This document shows positions 12,334 through 22,847 of a stretch of DNA of 64,000 nt, piece by piece. A program made the translations under genes and the position numbers. The notes under the pieces were generated by a model that saw only the letters and a program-made list of their open reading frames with translations, did no database searches and was not told the DNA's origin. The DNA is from Alitta virens (Eukaryota > Annelida > Polychaeta > Phyllodocida > Nereididae). Position 1 is the first letter of the stretch; every line of letters begins with the position of its first letter. The DNA is taken from positions 6,346,370 through 6,410,369 of the forward strand of contig OW028579.1 of assembly GCA_932294295.1 (NCBI GenBank), written 5' to 3'.

Positions 12334-15300
12334 TCATACAATGGTAGGATTGGTTTTTGATGATTGCTCGAAATGCCTCTTCCCATCCACAAACATCATG
12401 TATTCTGTTTAAAAAAGGAAAGAAAGAAAAATACTTGTACATGTAATGTATTTTTTTGTTTGATAAAACTATTAAGAACTCCAAAAAAACCTCATACTTC
12501 TAAAATCAGCCTAACAATAAAATTGAAATTCTGAAAATATTGAATAGAATAATTACAATAGAATCTATTCACAACTGAGCCATTTGCATCCATGTTTCAG
12601 CTATTGGCCAATGGTCAGTTGTGACCCAACTAGATGATCTCTATTTACATAGTCATTAATTTACAAACTCATTAACTGTGATGTTATAACAATTGTATTG
12701 GAGGATTTCATTATACTGGTCAATGGGGAGAAAAAGTACCACTAGAGGTCACTGCCATCTTTTTATCTGCTATGGTGGTAGTGCCCACAGCAGGCTTTGT
12801 TACTTTGCCTCCATTGAACTAAAACAGGTCATATGTACAAATGGTTGAAGTATGAATAACATATTACCTGCATAAGATTTGGGCATTACAGTCGGTGCAT
12901 CCTTGTTGAACTTAAACGTAAAATGGAAGATGTTTGTCGTGTCGTGGCTTCCAGTTTTGGGGTCAACGACTTCTGCGTGAACTTTGACCTGTGCATAGGG
13001 TCCACTTGTGTAAACAATCTGGAAAATTAAATACTAGAATGCTTGGGCTGTGAATCAAACCCAGGACCTTAACTGAGCTGACCAATCTGAGCTGACCAAT
13101 GGTTCACCATTAGACCATGATATGGTGACATTGATATTCTTGAATTACAAGAAACATAAAATAAAAACTACCAGCAACGTGTAAGTTCAGGTTTAGCACA
13201 GCTAACAGCTATCAGTCCTGAATGAATATTTGATTTCTCTAAATTAATGCCTACCCCTGTACAGGAAACCCTAATTTACAAAACCCTGACAAAAACAGCC
13301 ATAAATCAGTACAATATATCACTGTCTGTAACATACTGTTGTGTAAGAATTTGGCTATAGAATCTATGCTACCTAGCTGCCACAATGCGACAATTATGAA
13401 ATTACCTGTGAAGACAAATAAAGCAACGATCCAATTTCAACAGGTTTTCTGAAGAGAATATCATCCACTGCCACCACGTATGGTCTCATTTTGCTGAAAA
13501 ATATTAAGTGCCATTAATTTAGTAATGCACACAATAATAGATATTTTGGCATTAGAGGTACTGAAGAAAGAGGGCTCCTGTGTCATCTATAATAATCACA
13601 ATTTAATGGCTTTCATGATAAAAGTATTTTCTGATAGTTGAATTAAAAGTTGTAATAAATCTGTCTGAAAATTAATAATACATTGTACCTGGTATTATGG
13701 CACAATAAATGTACAGAAGAAAATGGGCCTACCTGTACACAAGGGCATTGGTCCAACCCAGTTCAAAAGCAATTCTCATTAAAAATCCACCAAAGATTTT
13801 GTTGTAAAGATTTCTTTGCTGAAAAGTAAGTTGAAATAGTTTCAGAATAATATTGATAGAGATAGAATGCTGTCTCTGCCTGGGACCCTTGAATCTTCAG
13901 GGTCCCTGGAAACTGAAGTACGTCCAACGTATTGCCGACCAAACAAATTAGTTCAACTTTTGCCGGTCCAGATTGCTTTGCAGTGAGCGAATAATATCCT
14001 AATCTTGACAGTTTTGTATTTCTTGAATGATAATGAACAAAATTGAATCGATGACCATAGGTCAATACTGCCTGGGTTAGTTGTGTGAGACCTCATGCGA
14101 GTTGCTCACGATGAGAGTCTGTAGACCCTCGCTCTGCTCGGCAACGCACAATTTAAACTTACTATAGATGGTGCAAGGGGTCGACTTGTAGACAGGATAG
14201 AATAATAATATGCCTACGTTTGCACTGATTTGCCACTAAGCTTTATCATCTGAATACATCAGAATTGAATGGCCTTATTGATACAAAAACATTTTCTGAT
14301 AGTTGAATTGAAAGCTTGAACACTTCTGACTTGCCAAAGCTTTGGATCAGCTAATGATAGCCTAATATGTGTCTCTTTTTATAATAATTTGTTTAATTTT
14401 TGGCATCAATTATGAACTTTCCTTCTAAGTGAGTTTGTCAGTTTTTCTTTTATGCTTGAATTAATTTATAATTTTTACCTCTGGAAAACAGATGATGAGA
14501 TTTTTCAACAAAGTGCGTTCCATCCACTCTGATCCTTCAGGTTTACGGGGATGCTTAAAACTAACAGATCTGCGGGGAACGAAAATATGAGACAACAAAT
14601 CAATGGGGAGGCAAAGTACCACCAGAGCTCACTTCCACCGTAGCAGATAAGTATTGTTTAAGGACGTCATCTTTACTGTGACATCATCCATGTTGTTGTT
14701 TTATCTGTTACGGTTGTAGTGCCCTCTGGAGGCACTGTTACTTTTTCTCCCCATTGATATTATTAATGACTTCCTGCAAATTAATATCGGCATAATTTAC
14801 TCACAAACTGTCAGCTTACGGTACTATAATAACTTCACGAGTACAACTCATTAGAGCAATGACATTTTCCGTTTTTGAGATAATAACAATTTGGTCAATA
14901 TGAATGCAGCAAGCATGTGTAAATAGAAATATTGTGACTTTTTCTTTTTTATGAAAGACCAGAAACTCATCCATCATTTATTATTGCAAGTATGACAACC
15001 CCGTATTTCCAGCTGTACACAGCAGCATTGAGTTTTTTAAGACCACATACAGTTACGAATCAGTGTCCTGTAAAGAAATAATGCCTGTAGCCCTGTACTT
15101 GTCAAGGATTTAAAAATACATTTTAATTCACACTTACTGTGAGTCCAAAGTTCTCAAAAACAGATCATGAATAATCAGTCGCTCCTCCTGGTTTGGAGGT
15201 ATCCTCAACAGAGATTCTTTGGCTTGAGTTGCTCGGTCATGGGTATTTGCTATAAATTAAAATAAAGCAAAAATTAAATTAAATTACAAAAGTACATTGT

Positions 15301-18296
15301 CATCTTCCCAAACTGGGCTGCTCCGGAGTAGCTGTGCCGAGAAGGTGGCCTGGCTTCAGGAAGATGGTACATTGTATTCAAATAAAAAATTGATGAACTA
15401 AACAAGTTGAAATAACTGACCCATGCCTTCCTTGAAAAATTCTTCTTCCTCTGGAGTTTTTACATTCAATGGACTAACGTACGCTTTCCTGAAAAAAAGA
15501 AGAAGATATGACTTGTTAACCTCACAAATCTTGCTGACACCCAAATGCATATAATATTATTAATGACACCAAATCCGTCATTTCCTAGACCAGTATCATC
15601 TTACCTATATGTTATATTCGTGTAAGCCAGAATTTGTGCGTCTATAAAAAGTTAAGAAAATTTCAATTCGCCCTTAATTTCAAATGTCCTCCCTCAATCT
15701 TTTTGTCTTCTCAAGTTCTGACAACTTGTACCACAGACTAGCCCATGCTGTCACAACTGCAACTTACTACAATTTTCCTCTATTTCTCCAACTTTCTACC
15801 AAAATAGACACGCTCGTTGGCACTTTTCTATTTGTGTCTTATAATTAGATGAATTAAATTATGCTTGCTGCTGTAATATCACTTTTAGAGTACCTTTTAT
15901 TGGCTGGGTCCCTTGCAACGACCAGGAATTTAGCTTGAAGGCAATTTATGATTTCGCTACCCTTGTTCTGAAGAAAAAAAATCAATACATGTATTAAGAA
16001 AAGTGAAAATCATCATCTTTTAACATAAAACAAAACTATATATATGTAATATTTTAACCCTGATTTAAAATCAAGACAAAAGCTGTTTTATTTACAAATA
16101 TTTTTTTTTTAATTCAGTTCAAATGTATTCGCTTCTGTAAGATAATAAAAATTAATTTTATCAAATTTTGAAAATATGTTCACACACTTGTTCAACATTC
16201 ATAGTGACTTCCATAGAAGTGCTGCCGACCCATGATATGTGACCCCTGATGTGCAAATTGTGTTCTATGCTGATTTCTGACACCTTCATGTCTGTTCAAA
16301 AAACATAAATAATACAAAAAATCAAGCATGTGTTCCACAGCACATACAAACAAACCAAGTTAAGCTCAAACCTAAATTAACCTCAAATGGGCCACCTGAT
16401 TTGATTAAAGACTGTTAAATTGTCTGGTAACTTTGTGCAAAATTTGACATAGGCACATTTCACTAAAGCAAGTTCCATTGTTAGAATCATTATGTGATTT
16501 TGTTCAGTTTAATTTTTTTTGTTTTTGTCTAAATCCATGGTATTTGGAAATATGAACAGATATTAATAAATATTTCTCACCAATTCTGTCCACAGAGGCA
16601 GTGACAATGCTGAGCGGACTTTTATGCTGTTCGTCTGGGATGCCTTGATCTTTGTTGTGCATGTAGGCAATCACAACTACATAAAATAAAACATTTTTAT
16701 CGATGTATAATTAACAAATGAGATCAAACATCTAACATACAAATAATACACTTAAAACCTCGCAATTAAGACCACCCAATCAGCACTACTTCAACAATGT
16801 TCAATTCTTAGATTGCTTCATTGGGTCCTATATAAAGACCACCTTGAAACCTCGCAATTAAGACCACCCAATCAGCACTACTTCAACAATGTTCAATTCT
16901 GAGATTGCTTCATTGGGTCCTATATAAAGACCACCTTGAATGTCCTTGATGTAAAGGAGAATACAGTGAAACCTCAAAATTAAGTCCACCCAATATCAAG
17001 AGTTTGTTACTTCATTTTTAGACCAAGCACTTCATTGGGTTAGCCCCATGGGACTGGCTTATGCTGTGCCGGCCCTGCCTTGCGAGGCAGTCTGTTCAGG
17101 CTACATTGGGTCCTAAAAATTATTGAACCAATATAGATTCCATAATTAAGTCCATCTTGATATTAAGACTACTTTGCAGTTGTCCAAACAATGTAAAGTT
17201 TCAGAATTAACATCACCTGCATACCAAGACCAGTTCAGTGATTATTAAGGGTGATCTTAATTGCAAAGGTCCATTCAATACATTTTAACTGTTTCATTAC
17301 AATATTTACTAACCAGCCATAGTATCCAGGTCCTCTAAAATTCGACCGAATCTCACAGCGTTGTGAAAGTTGACATATTTCTCTCTCAGCTTAGTGTCCG
17401 TTCCAATCGGAATCACTGCTTCAGTATAACTGTGGGTCATACTCCTAGGTGGCAGCTCTGCCTGGCTGGCTGGTAAAGGCATCTCGAAAACTGATGAATC
17501 TCGCTGGTCACTACATTATAAAAATATTTTGTGTTCAGGAAACACACAATTATGTCATGTAAATTTGCAGACATATAGTGCTCATGTATTGTCAAATTAG
17601 CAATTATGCTCTTCTGTGACTCTTTTCTGTGAAAAAAAAAACAACAACTATGAATATTATATTAACAGCAGGGCAGCATCAGAGGCTCAGCTAGTTATAT
17701 AGTAAAATATTGCGAGAAACCAAATGTATATATTGCACAAAAATATATTATACTCAATTTCAGTCGCGAATTCGCGAACTATACAAAAAAAAAAAATCGA
17801 TCTGGAATAGAGGAATATCACCTATTTCCAGAACACCTAAAGCTAAAGCTAAAGCTAAGGTTTGTTAGCTCAAGAACAATTCAAAAACATCTAGTATATA
17901 TATCATAAGCTAAAAAACAATAATTAATAATCAATTATATTGCAAAAACTCACAAATGCAGTGCAAAATAAACATGAAGCCAACTACATGCATGTGCTTT
18001 TAAGATTCATCACAAGAGCACAAACTTAGTATACTAGAAGTGATGTTACCTCCATGTTTCTGGGGACCCAACAAGCACTTTTAACTTGTTCCTGACTGAA
18101 ACACACGGAAAAAGAAACACAAAGTCATTTGATGACGATGAGAGACATTGAACAGTTCTAAATCTGTGAAAACAAAATGTGGAATATACCATCTCTCATA
18201 TCCAATGGCACCACATCTGGTGGTGCTGTCAATAAACTCCGACTTGACACTGGCAGAACACATTTTCTGAATGTCACCCAGTGCCTTGCACTGTTC
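12334..18296 (-). CDS. ACOT9: mitochondrial acyl-CoA thioesterase, ACOT9 type (first exon not located)
   Basis: Thirteen minus-strand exons in gene order: 18190-18296, 18050-18095, 17314-17510, 16581-16676, 16188-16291, 15894-15967, 15421-15488, 15138-15249, 14479-14569, 13733-13818, 13406-13493, 12868-13018, 12334-12404. They total 1291 nt (about 430 codons; family about 440), so only a few N-terminal residues are missing. The first exon gives a basic, Ser/Arg-rich leader typical of a mitochondrial presequence, then LDMRDVRNKLKVLVG. Landmarks: YVNFHNAVRFGRILEDLD, SPLSIVTASVDRID, HISWVGSTSMEV in the first hotdog fold; NKIFGGFLMRIAFELGW, RPYVVAVDDILFRKPVEIGS and TTNIFHFTFKF in the second; C-terminal PKSYAEYMMFVDGKRHF before stop TGA at 12334-12336. 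The family hydrolyses acyl-CoAs in the mitochondrial matrix. Introns hold two related MITEs, a 92-bp tandem repeat and a 63-bp hAT-like insert. Confidence 0.93.
12720..12817. mobile_element. short MITE in ACOT9 intron (copy 1)
   Basis: The ends are inverted: the left begins TCAATGGGGAGAAAAAGTA and the right ends TACTTTGCCTCCATTGA. Inside are matching inverted phrases ACCACTAGAGGTCACTG and GTAGTGCCCACAGCAGGC, around ATCTGCTATGGTGG. The same family recurs at 14599-14758. About 98 bp, no coding capacity. No target duplication was resolved. Confidence 0.7.
13035..13130 (-). repeat. tRNA-like retroposon remnant
   Basis: Read on the minus strand there is a box-A-like TGGTCTAATGGTGAACC and about 50 nt later a box-B-like GGTTTGATTC. 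A 14-bp direct repeat (GAGCTGACCAAT twice) separates them. The arms do not fold into a clean cloverleaf, so I read this as the decayed head of a tRNA-derived SINE, not a tRNA gene. Confidence 0.35.
14599..14758. mobile_element. MITE in ACOT9 intron (copy 2, about 160 bp)
   Basis: Inverted terminal arms of about 50 bp: the left starts ATCAATGGGGAGGCAAAGTA and the right ends TTTTTCTCCCCATTGAT, with inner ACCGTAGCAGATAA facing TTATCTGTTACGGT. The middle (ACGTCATCTTTACTGTGACATCATCC) is present here but missing from the 98-bp copy at 12720. No open frame. Confidence 0.8.
16755..16938. repeat. 92-bp tandem repeat, two units, in ACOT9 intron
   Basis: The unit begins AAACCTCGCAATTAAGACCA and ends ATATAAAGACCACCTTG; it occurs at 16755 and again 92 bases later, with one mismatch noticed. 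A related third, diverged unit follows (ACCTCAAAATTAAGTCCACC near 16970). Similar AAACCTCGCAATTAAGACC-like phrases recur near 23617 and 42860, so it belongs to a dispersed family. Confidence 0.8.
17041..17103. mobile_element. 63-bp insertion with 8-bp target duplication (hAT-like mini-element)
   Basis: CATTGGGT stands at 17033-17040 and again at 17104-17111, directly flanking a GC-rich insert that starts TAGCCCCATGGG and ends TTCAGGCTA. The outermost bases TAGCC/GGCTA are inverted. Eight-bp duplications and short TIRs starting with TAG/CAG are features of hAT elements. The insert interrupts the same old repeat that forms the 92-bp tandem. Confidence 0.6.
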
Positions 18297-18313
18297 CTGA
18301 AGGAAGAATATGC

Positions 18314-19203
18314 ATTAAATACTTAACAGTTCACATTAAAATATAAAAGATCTATTCTAGTTTTATTAACCATCTCATGTACGCTGATGACCTTGTCCTA
18401 ATTTCATCCTCAGCCTCAGGGCTCCAAAAATTAATTGATGAATGTTCTACCTATGGCTCTGCCCATGACATCAAGTACAATTGTAATAAAAGTGCAATTT
18501 TGGTGGTAAGGAGTTCGTACATAATGCATGTTGCTCTGCCTTCTTTCAGCATTAGCCATGATTTAATTAAGGAAGTAGATCATGTTAAGTATTTGGGACA
18601 TATTATAACTTCAAATGCATCTGATGACATGGATATATTGAGACAATGTAGAAGCTTGTACATTCAGTGTAATGTTCTTGTTCATAAATTTTTTATGAGT
18701 TCAAGTACTGTTAAGAAAATCTTATTTAAATCCTACTGTTATCCTATGTACACATGTTACTTGTGGCGCAGATACAATATGTCTACCCTGAAAAAGCTAA
18801 GGGTGGCATATAACAATGCATTTCGTGGTCTGATGGGCTATCCCAAGTATTGTAGTGCTAGTCTAATGTTCACTAGTCATAGAGTTAGCACATTTGAAGC
18901 AGTTATTAGAAATCTTGTCTATAAATTTAGTGAAAGGATCAACAGGTCTGAAAATAGTATTATTATGAATGTTATTAGTAGTGACGCCTTTTGGCAATCT
19001 TACATTAGAAGACATTGGGACTCATTGTTATATTTGTATTGGATGAGCAGTTGAGTTGCTTCGTACTGTTGTTTTGTGAATTCGTTTTTACAGTGCCTTA
19101 CATTAATACTCAGTAGTTAGGTAGTTATTAGAAGATATGGACCCCTATATATTGTATCTAATGTATGTGTGTGTGTCTGCAATAAAGATTAATAATAATA
19201 ATA
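18314..19203 (+). mobile_element. 5'-truncated non-LTR retrotransposon (LINE)
   Basis: The element carries the 3' half of a reverse transcriptase frame, then a short 3' UTR ending in GCAATAAAGATTAATAATAATAATAA, an (AAT)n tail typical of LINE ends. AATATGC occurs just before 18314 and again at 19204-19210, a possible short target duplication that would set these bounds. It sits 18 bases beyond the most 5' ACOT9 exon found. Confidence 0.65.
18377..19054 (+). pseudogene. reverse transcriptase fragment of the LINE
   Basis: A 225-codon open frame from MYADD to TGA. The frame is also open upstream through SFINHL, so the Met is internal. It begins exactly at the RT catalytic motif (MYADDLVLISSSASGLQKLI) and continues through palm/thumb sequence (KSAILVV, VDHVKYLGHIITS, ILFKSYCYPMYTCYLW, AYNNAFRGLMGYP). 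These are typical of jockey/CR1/RTE-like non-LTR retrotransposons. Fingers, endonuclease and ORF1 are absent, so it is 5'-truncated. The uninterrupted frame suggests a fairly recent insertion. Confidence 0.85.
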
Positions 19204-19210
19204 AATATGC

Positions 19211-20072
19211 TTGAGACAAATACAAATTTAAAAGATATTGAAAGAGTGAGACAGACACCAAATTCAGGAGTCTCATGGCGAAAGTGTGAGAGTTGGCAGC
19301 CCTACCTTTACCCCACTGTGATTAAAATTAAGTGCCATCTATTTCTGTTTGTGACTGTTCCATAATTACTGAACATTGTGAGAAGCACCAGCCTTATTGG
19401 TGATACACATGGCATGAGGATGTCTATAGATATGTATGGTTACTGTGGTATAACATAAAATAATATACAGCACTACTAAATTGGTTAATCGTGAAAATCA
19501 CAATGAAAGGCTATACAAAGTACAGTAATTGAATTATTGCTTGGCCTGAAAGTATTTCTATCATATGTATATATATGAAGACATTGAAGTACATAGTATA
19601 GGACGGCTGTGAGGCTGTGTGGCTATCAGCAAGGACAATAAATTGTCCTTGGCTATCAGTGTATCACTATCACTGTATCAATGACTCAAAAAATGCAGCA
19701 CAGAGCCACTGATCACTATAGCTGCTAGCAGTCAACTTTGATGATCATATTTTTCACTGTCCTATTCACCTTATGAGAGATAAACTTCTGACAGCCAGTG
19801 TTGACATTTCGTCTGTATTTCTAGAGTTTGTGTAGAGGCAAATGACCTAGATATATTCACAATTTGTGAATATAAATTACTAAGAGAAATATTCTACAAA
19901 ATAATTGACATGGATCAGATAATTCTAGATGATATTTTTGGAACTAATTCCGACCAAAAAAACGTAACACCAATTTTGGCACTTTCTTTCTAGGCGAGTG
20001 GACGCCAATCCAAGCTTGTCGGCGGCGTCCACACATTCATTTTGACAGGAGTTTCGAGAGGATCCCAGCCGG
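19211..20072. promoter_or_regulatory. intergenic interval between divergent ACOT9 and ACER3 (candidate shared promoter region)
   Basis: ACOT9 runs left and ACER3 runs right from this interval. The last 90 bases before the ACER3 ATG are clearly GC-richer than the surroundings (GAGTGGACGCC, GGCGGCGTCC). The first ACOT9 exon, expected to hold only a few codons, should lie here or within the LINE flank, but I could not identify it. A small hairpin (AAGGACAATAAATTGTCCTT) sits near 19632. No TATA box is evident. Confidence 0.4.
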
Positions 20073-22816
20073 ATGGCACCTGTGGAAACGGATCATCCCG
20101 GTTACTGGGGAAGGCCTACATCCACAATTGACTGGTGTGAAGCCAACTATGAACTCAACATTTACATTGCAGAGTTTTGTAAGAATCCACATGAATGATG
20201 CATGTTGTAATTGTTGTTATAATTCATATGAATTATTTAGTATGTCAGCTGGACTGCTGCCAGAGCTGGCGCAGCAGAAAAACATCACTGATGCAGGAAG
20301 AGCACCTCTGCGATAATGTCCCAGTACTAACTTTTATATATATATATAGGCCTATATATATATTAGCAGGGAGTAGAGTCAAAACGACGCCCATAACGGC
20401 CACTCTCCATGACGGCCAACTACCCAAAACCGCCAGACCAATCGACCAAAACGGCCAATTACCAGGACGGCCAACTCAATAATTTTTTTAATTATTCATA
20501 TATGTATTGTTGAGTAGTTTGCAATTTATCATATTTTTCGATTGTGACATGCTTCCTTGTTTTTTATGTTGCAATATGTAATTTATAGAAAGTAACATAA
20601 CATTAACAAACACACCAATTTTTCTATGTACAGTATTTATTTACAATAGCCCAGAAGTTACAGAAATATATCAAGTGCAAACAGTCAAGCAAATCGCGAT
20701 CGGTGCAGGGCAGCTGGGCAGCGTTGTTTCTTTAGGGAGATGTCCTTATCTGCATACCTGTCCCACAGGGTGAAGATTTTTGCCTGGTATCTTTTATACT
20801 GTTTCATTTAGTTCTGCTTTTTAGCATGTCAGCAGAGACAAGGGCACACTGAAAAGAGAAACACAACTATTTATATATATTTTAAAGCTTTATATTCAAT
20901 TTATAGAATAATCCCAAGAAAGTATGTAATAAGGAAAAATATGATAAATTGCAAACGTACCTGAATTTTCTGAATCAGATGAAGCAACTCTGCAATAGCA
21001 ATTAGGACTTTATCCAGGCTGATTACAAGTGTTTGATGTAATGATTACAGATAGCATGTAGTAAATCACTAATTGCTAATAGCAATTAAGATACGGATAT
21101 TACGGTCGCCGAATTGACCGTTCGCCGAGTTCACTTGGCCGAATTCACTTTTTTTTGTGCCTAATTCACCTTTTTAGATGCGCCGAGTGCGCTTTTGCAC
21201 CGATATTCACCCAAATTCAAAGTTGATGAGTGTTTTGTTACTTTATTAATGTAATTCTATGTGCAAGTCAAACAGCTGTTCACTTCCCTGGAATGTTTTT
21301 TTTTTTTTTCTTAAAGAGATATACTGTTTTTTTAGAATTCAGTGTTATCATAATAGATTTGACTTAACATTACAGAATACTGAAATAATAAGACACCTTA
21401 ACAATTTTATCTGCAAATTCATTTTATTTTTATCATTTGTGGCCCATCATGCGCCCATGACTATTGATTGCACTTTAAAACACTTTACACCTGATGGGGC
21501 TGGCGGATCAGTTGTACCAGCGGGCGAGTTGGTCAGAGGACCAGTCGTCTGGTGGACAAGTTGACTAGACCCCTCCTATTGTATTGGTCCTGTCTAATTA
21601 AAGCTATACTGGGGGGAGAATTACACTGGGCTGTAGACGTTTTGCTAATTGGGCTGTAGCCATTTTGGTATCGTTGTTGCAGGGGGAAAAGGCACTGTAG
21701 ATGTTATGGTTAATTACTGAAAAAGTATGTAGACATTTTGGTTAAAGACCAATAAACCTTGTTGACATTTTGGCAATGTCCTGAAAAAAGGTGTTGACGT
21801 TGTGGTGTAGCCATTTTGGGTGTTGACGTTATGGTTGTTGATGTTTTGGGTGTTGACGTTTTTGCATGTAGACATTACGTCTGCACACCAAATGGTATAT
21901 ATAATGAGGGGAAAATATGGAAAATGCATATTTTCCCAAACTCTATATCTCAACAGCTATATTATCCACATTTCCCATTTTTATGTTTCAATTCTTTTGC
22001 AGGGAACACACTCAGCAACGTACTAATAATAGTGCCTCCTGCTGTTGGGAGCTATTTCTCGTACAAGGATAATTTCGAATGGAGATTTATTTTCTGTCAC
22101 CTATCACTTTGTTGTAAGTGTTTTTTTTTTTTTTAATATATATACATATCAATAAATAAATAAAAACATAATTAACAAGGTTAATTGTAATACAGTGCTG
22201 TGATAATAGTTTGGCATTGACAACAGCCAATCAGATCATCTGTTTTAGATCATTACTGTCCAGATAATATTAGTATCCCAGTTATTGACACCGTACTGTC
22301 AGAGAATTCCCTGATAATTGACACAGCACCGTATCAGCCACCATTGCCTTGACAACAAAAATTGTTGTGTGGGATTGCGTGATAAATCACAGGGTTTCTT
22401 ACACCTAATTGTCTCTCTATATATATAAACACAATAAAAATGCATAAGAAACCATGTGTGAAAAATGTCTTGAAAGGCAGTGTTCAAAGCAATCTAATCA
22501 CTACAGTACAGGCTGGTGTGTTTAATATGTTGTGTAAGCTACACCGTGTCAGCTATTTCCAACACAAAAGTAAGAATTTAACAATTGAGATAATGATTGA
22601 ATGACCCGTGAACTCTTAAATTCTGCACAATGTAGTTTGATATTTGTATGACTCGTGAGAATGAGGTTTGTTAACTGGTAATATTCAATGTTTTATGGTA
22701 CTCAGACGGAGACTAGGTGTTTATTTATCATTGCAGTAGTTGGCATAGGCTCTTGGTTATTCCATTGCACCTTGTTGTACAATATGCAGGTAAGACAATA
22801 AGTTATTATTAACAAA

Positions 22817-22847
<31 letters not shown>

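Noticed and set aside
12302..12484. Minus-strand frame ending ...MIVGNFVRIGA as the ACOT9 C-terminus
   Set aside because: The splice phase from exon 12868-13018 selects another frame, giving YAEYMMFVDGKRHF and a TGA at 12334, which matches the family C-terminus.
18081..18263. Minus-strand frame starting MCSASVKSEF as the ACOT9 start
   Set aside because: That frame does not join in phase to the next exon; the alternative frame gives a presequence-like leader and LDMRDVRNKLK, as in ACOT9.
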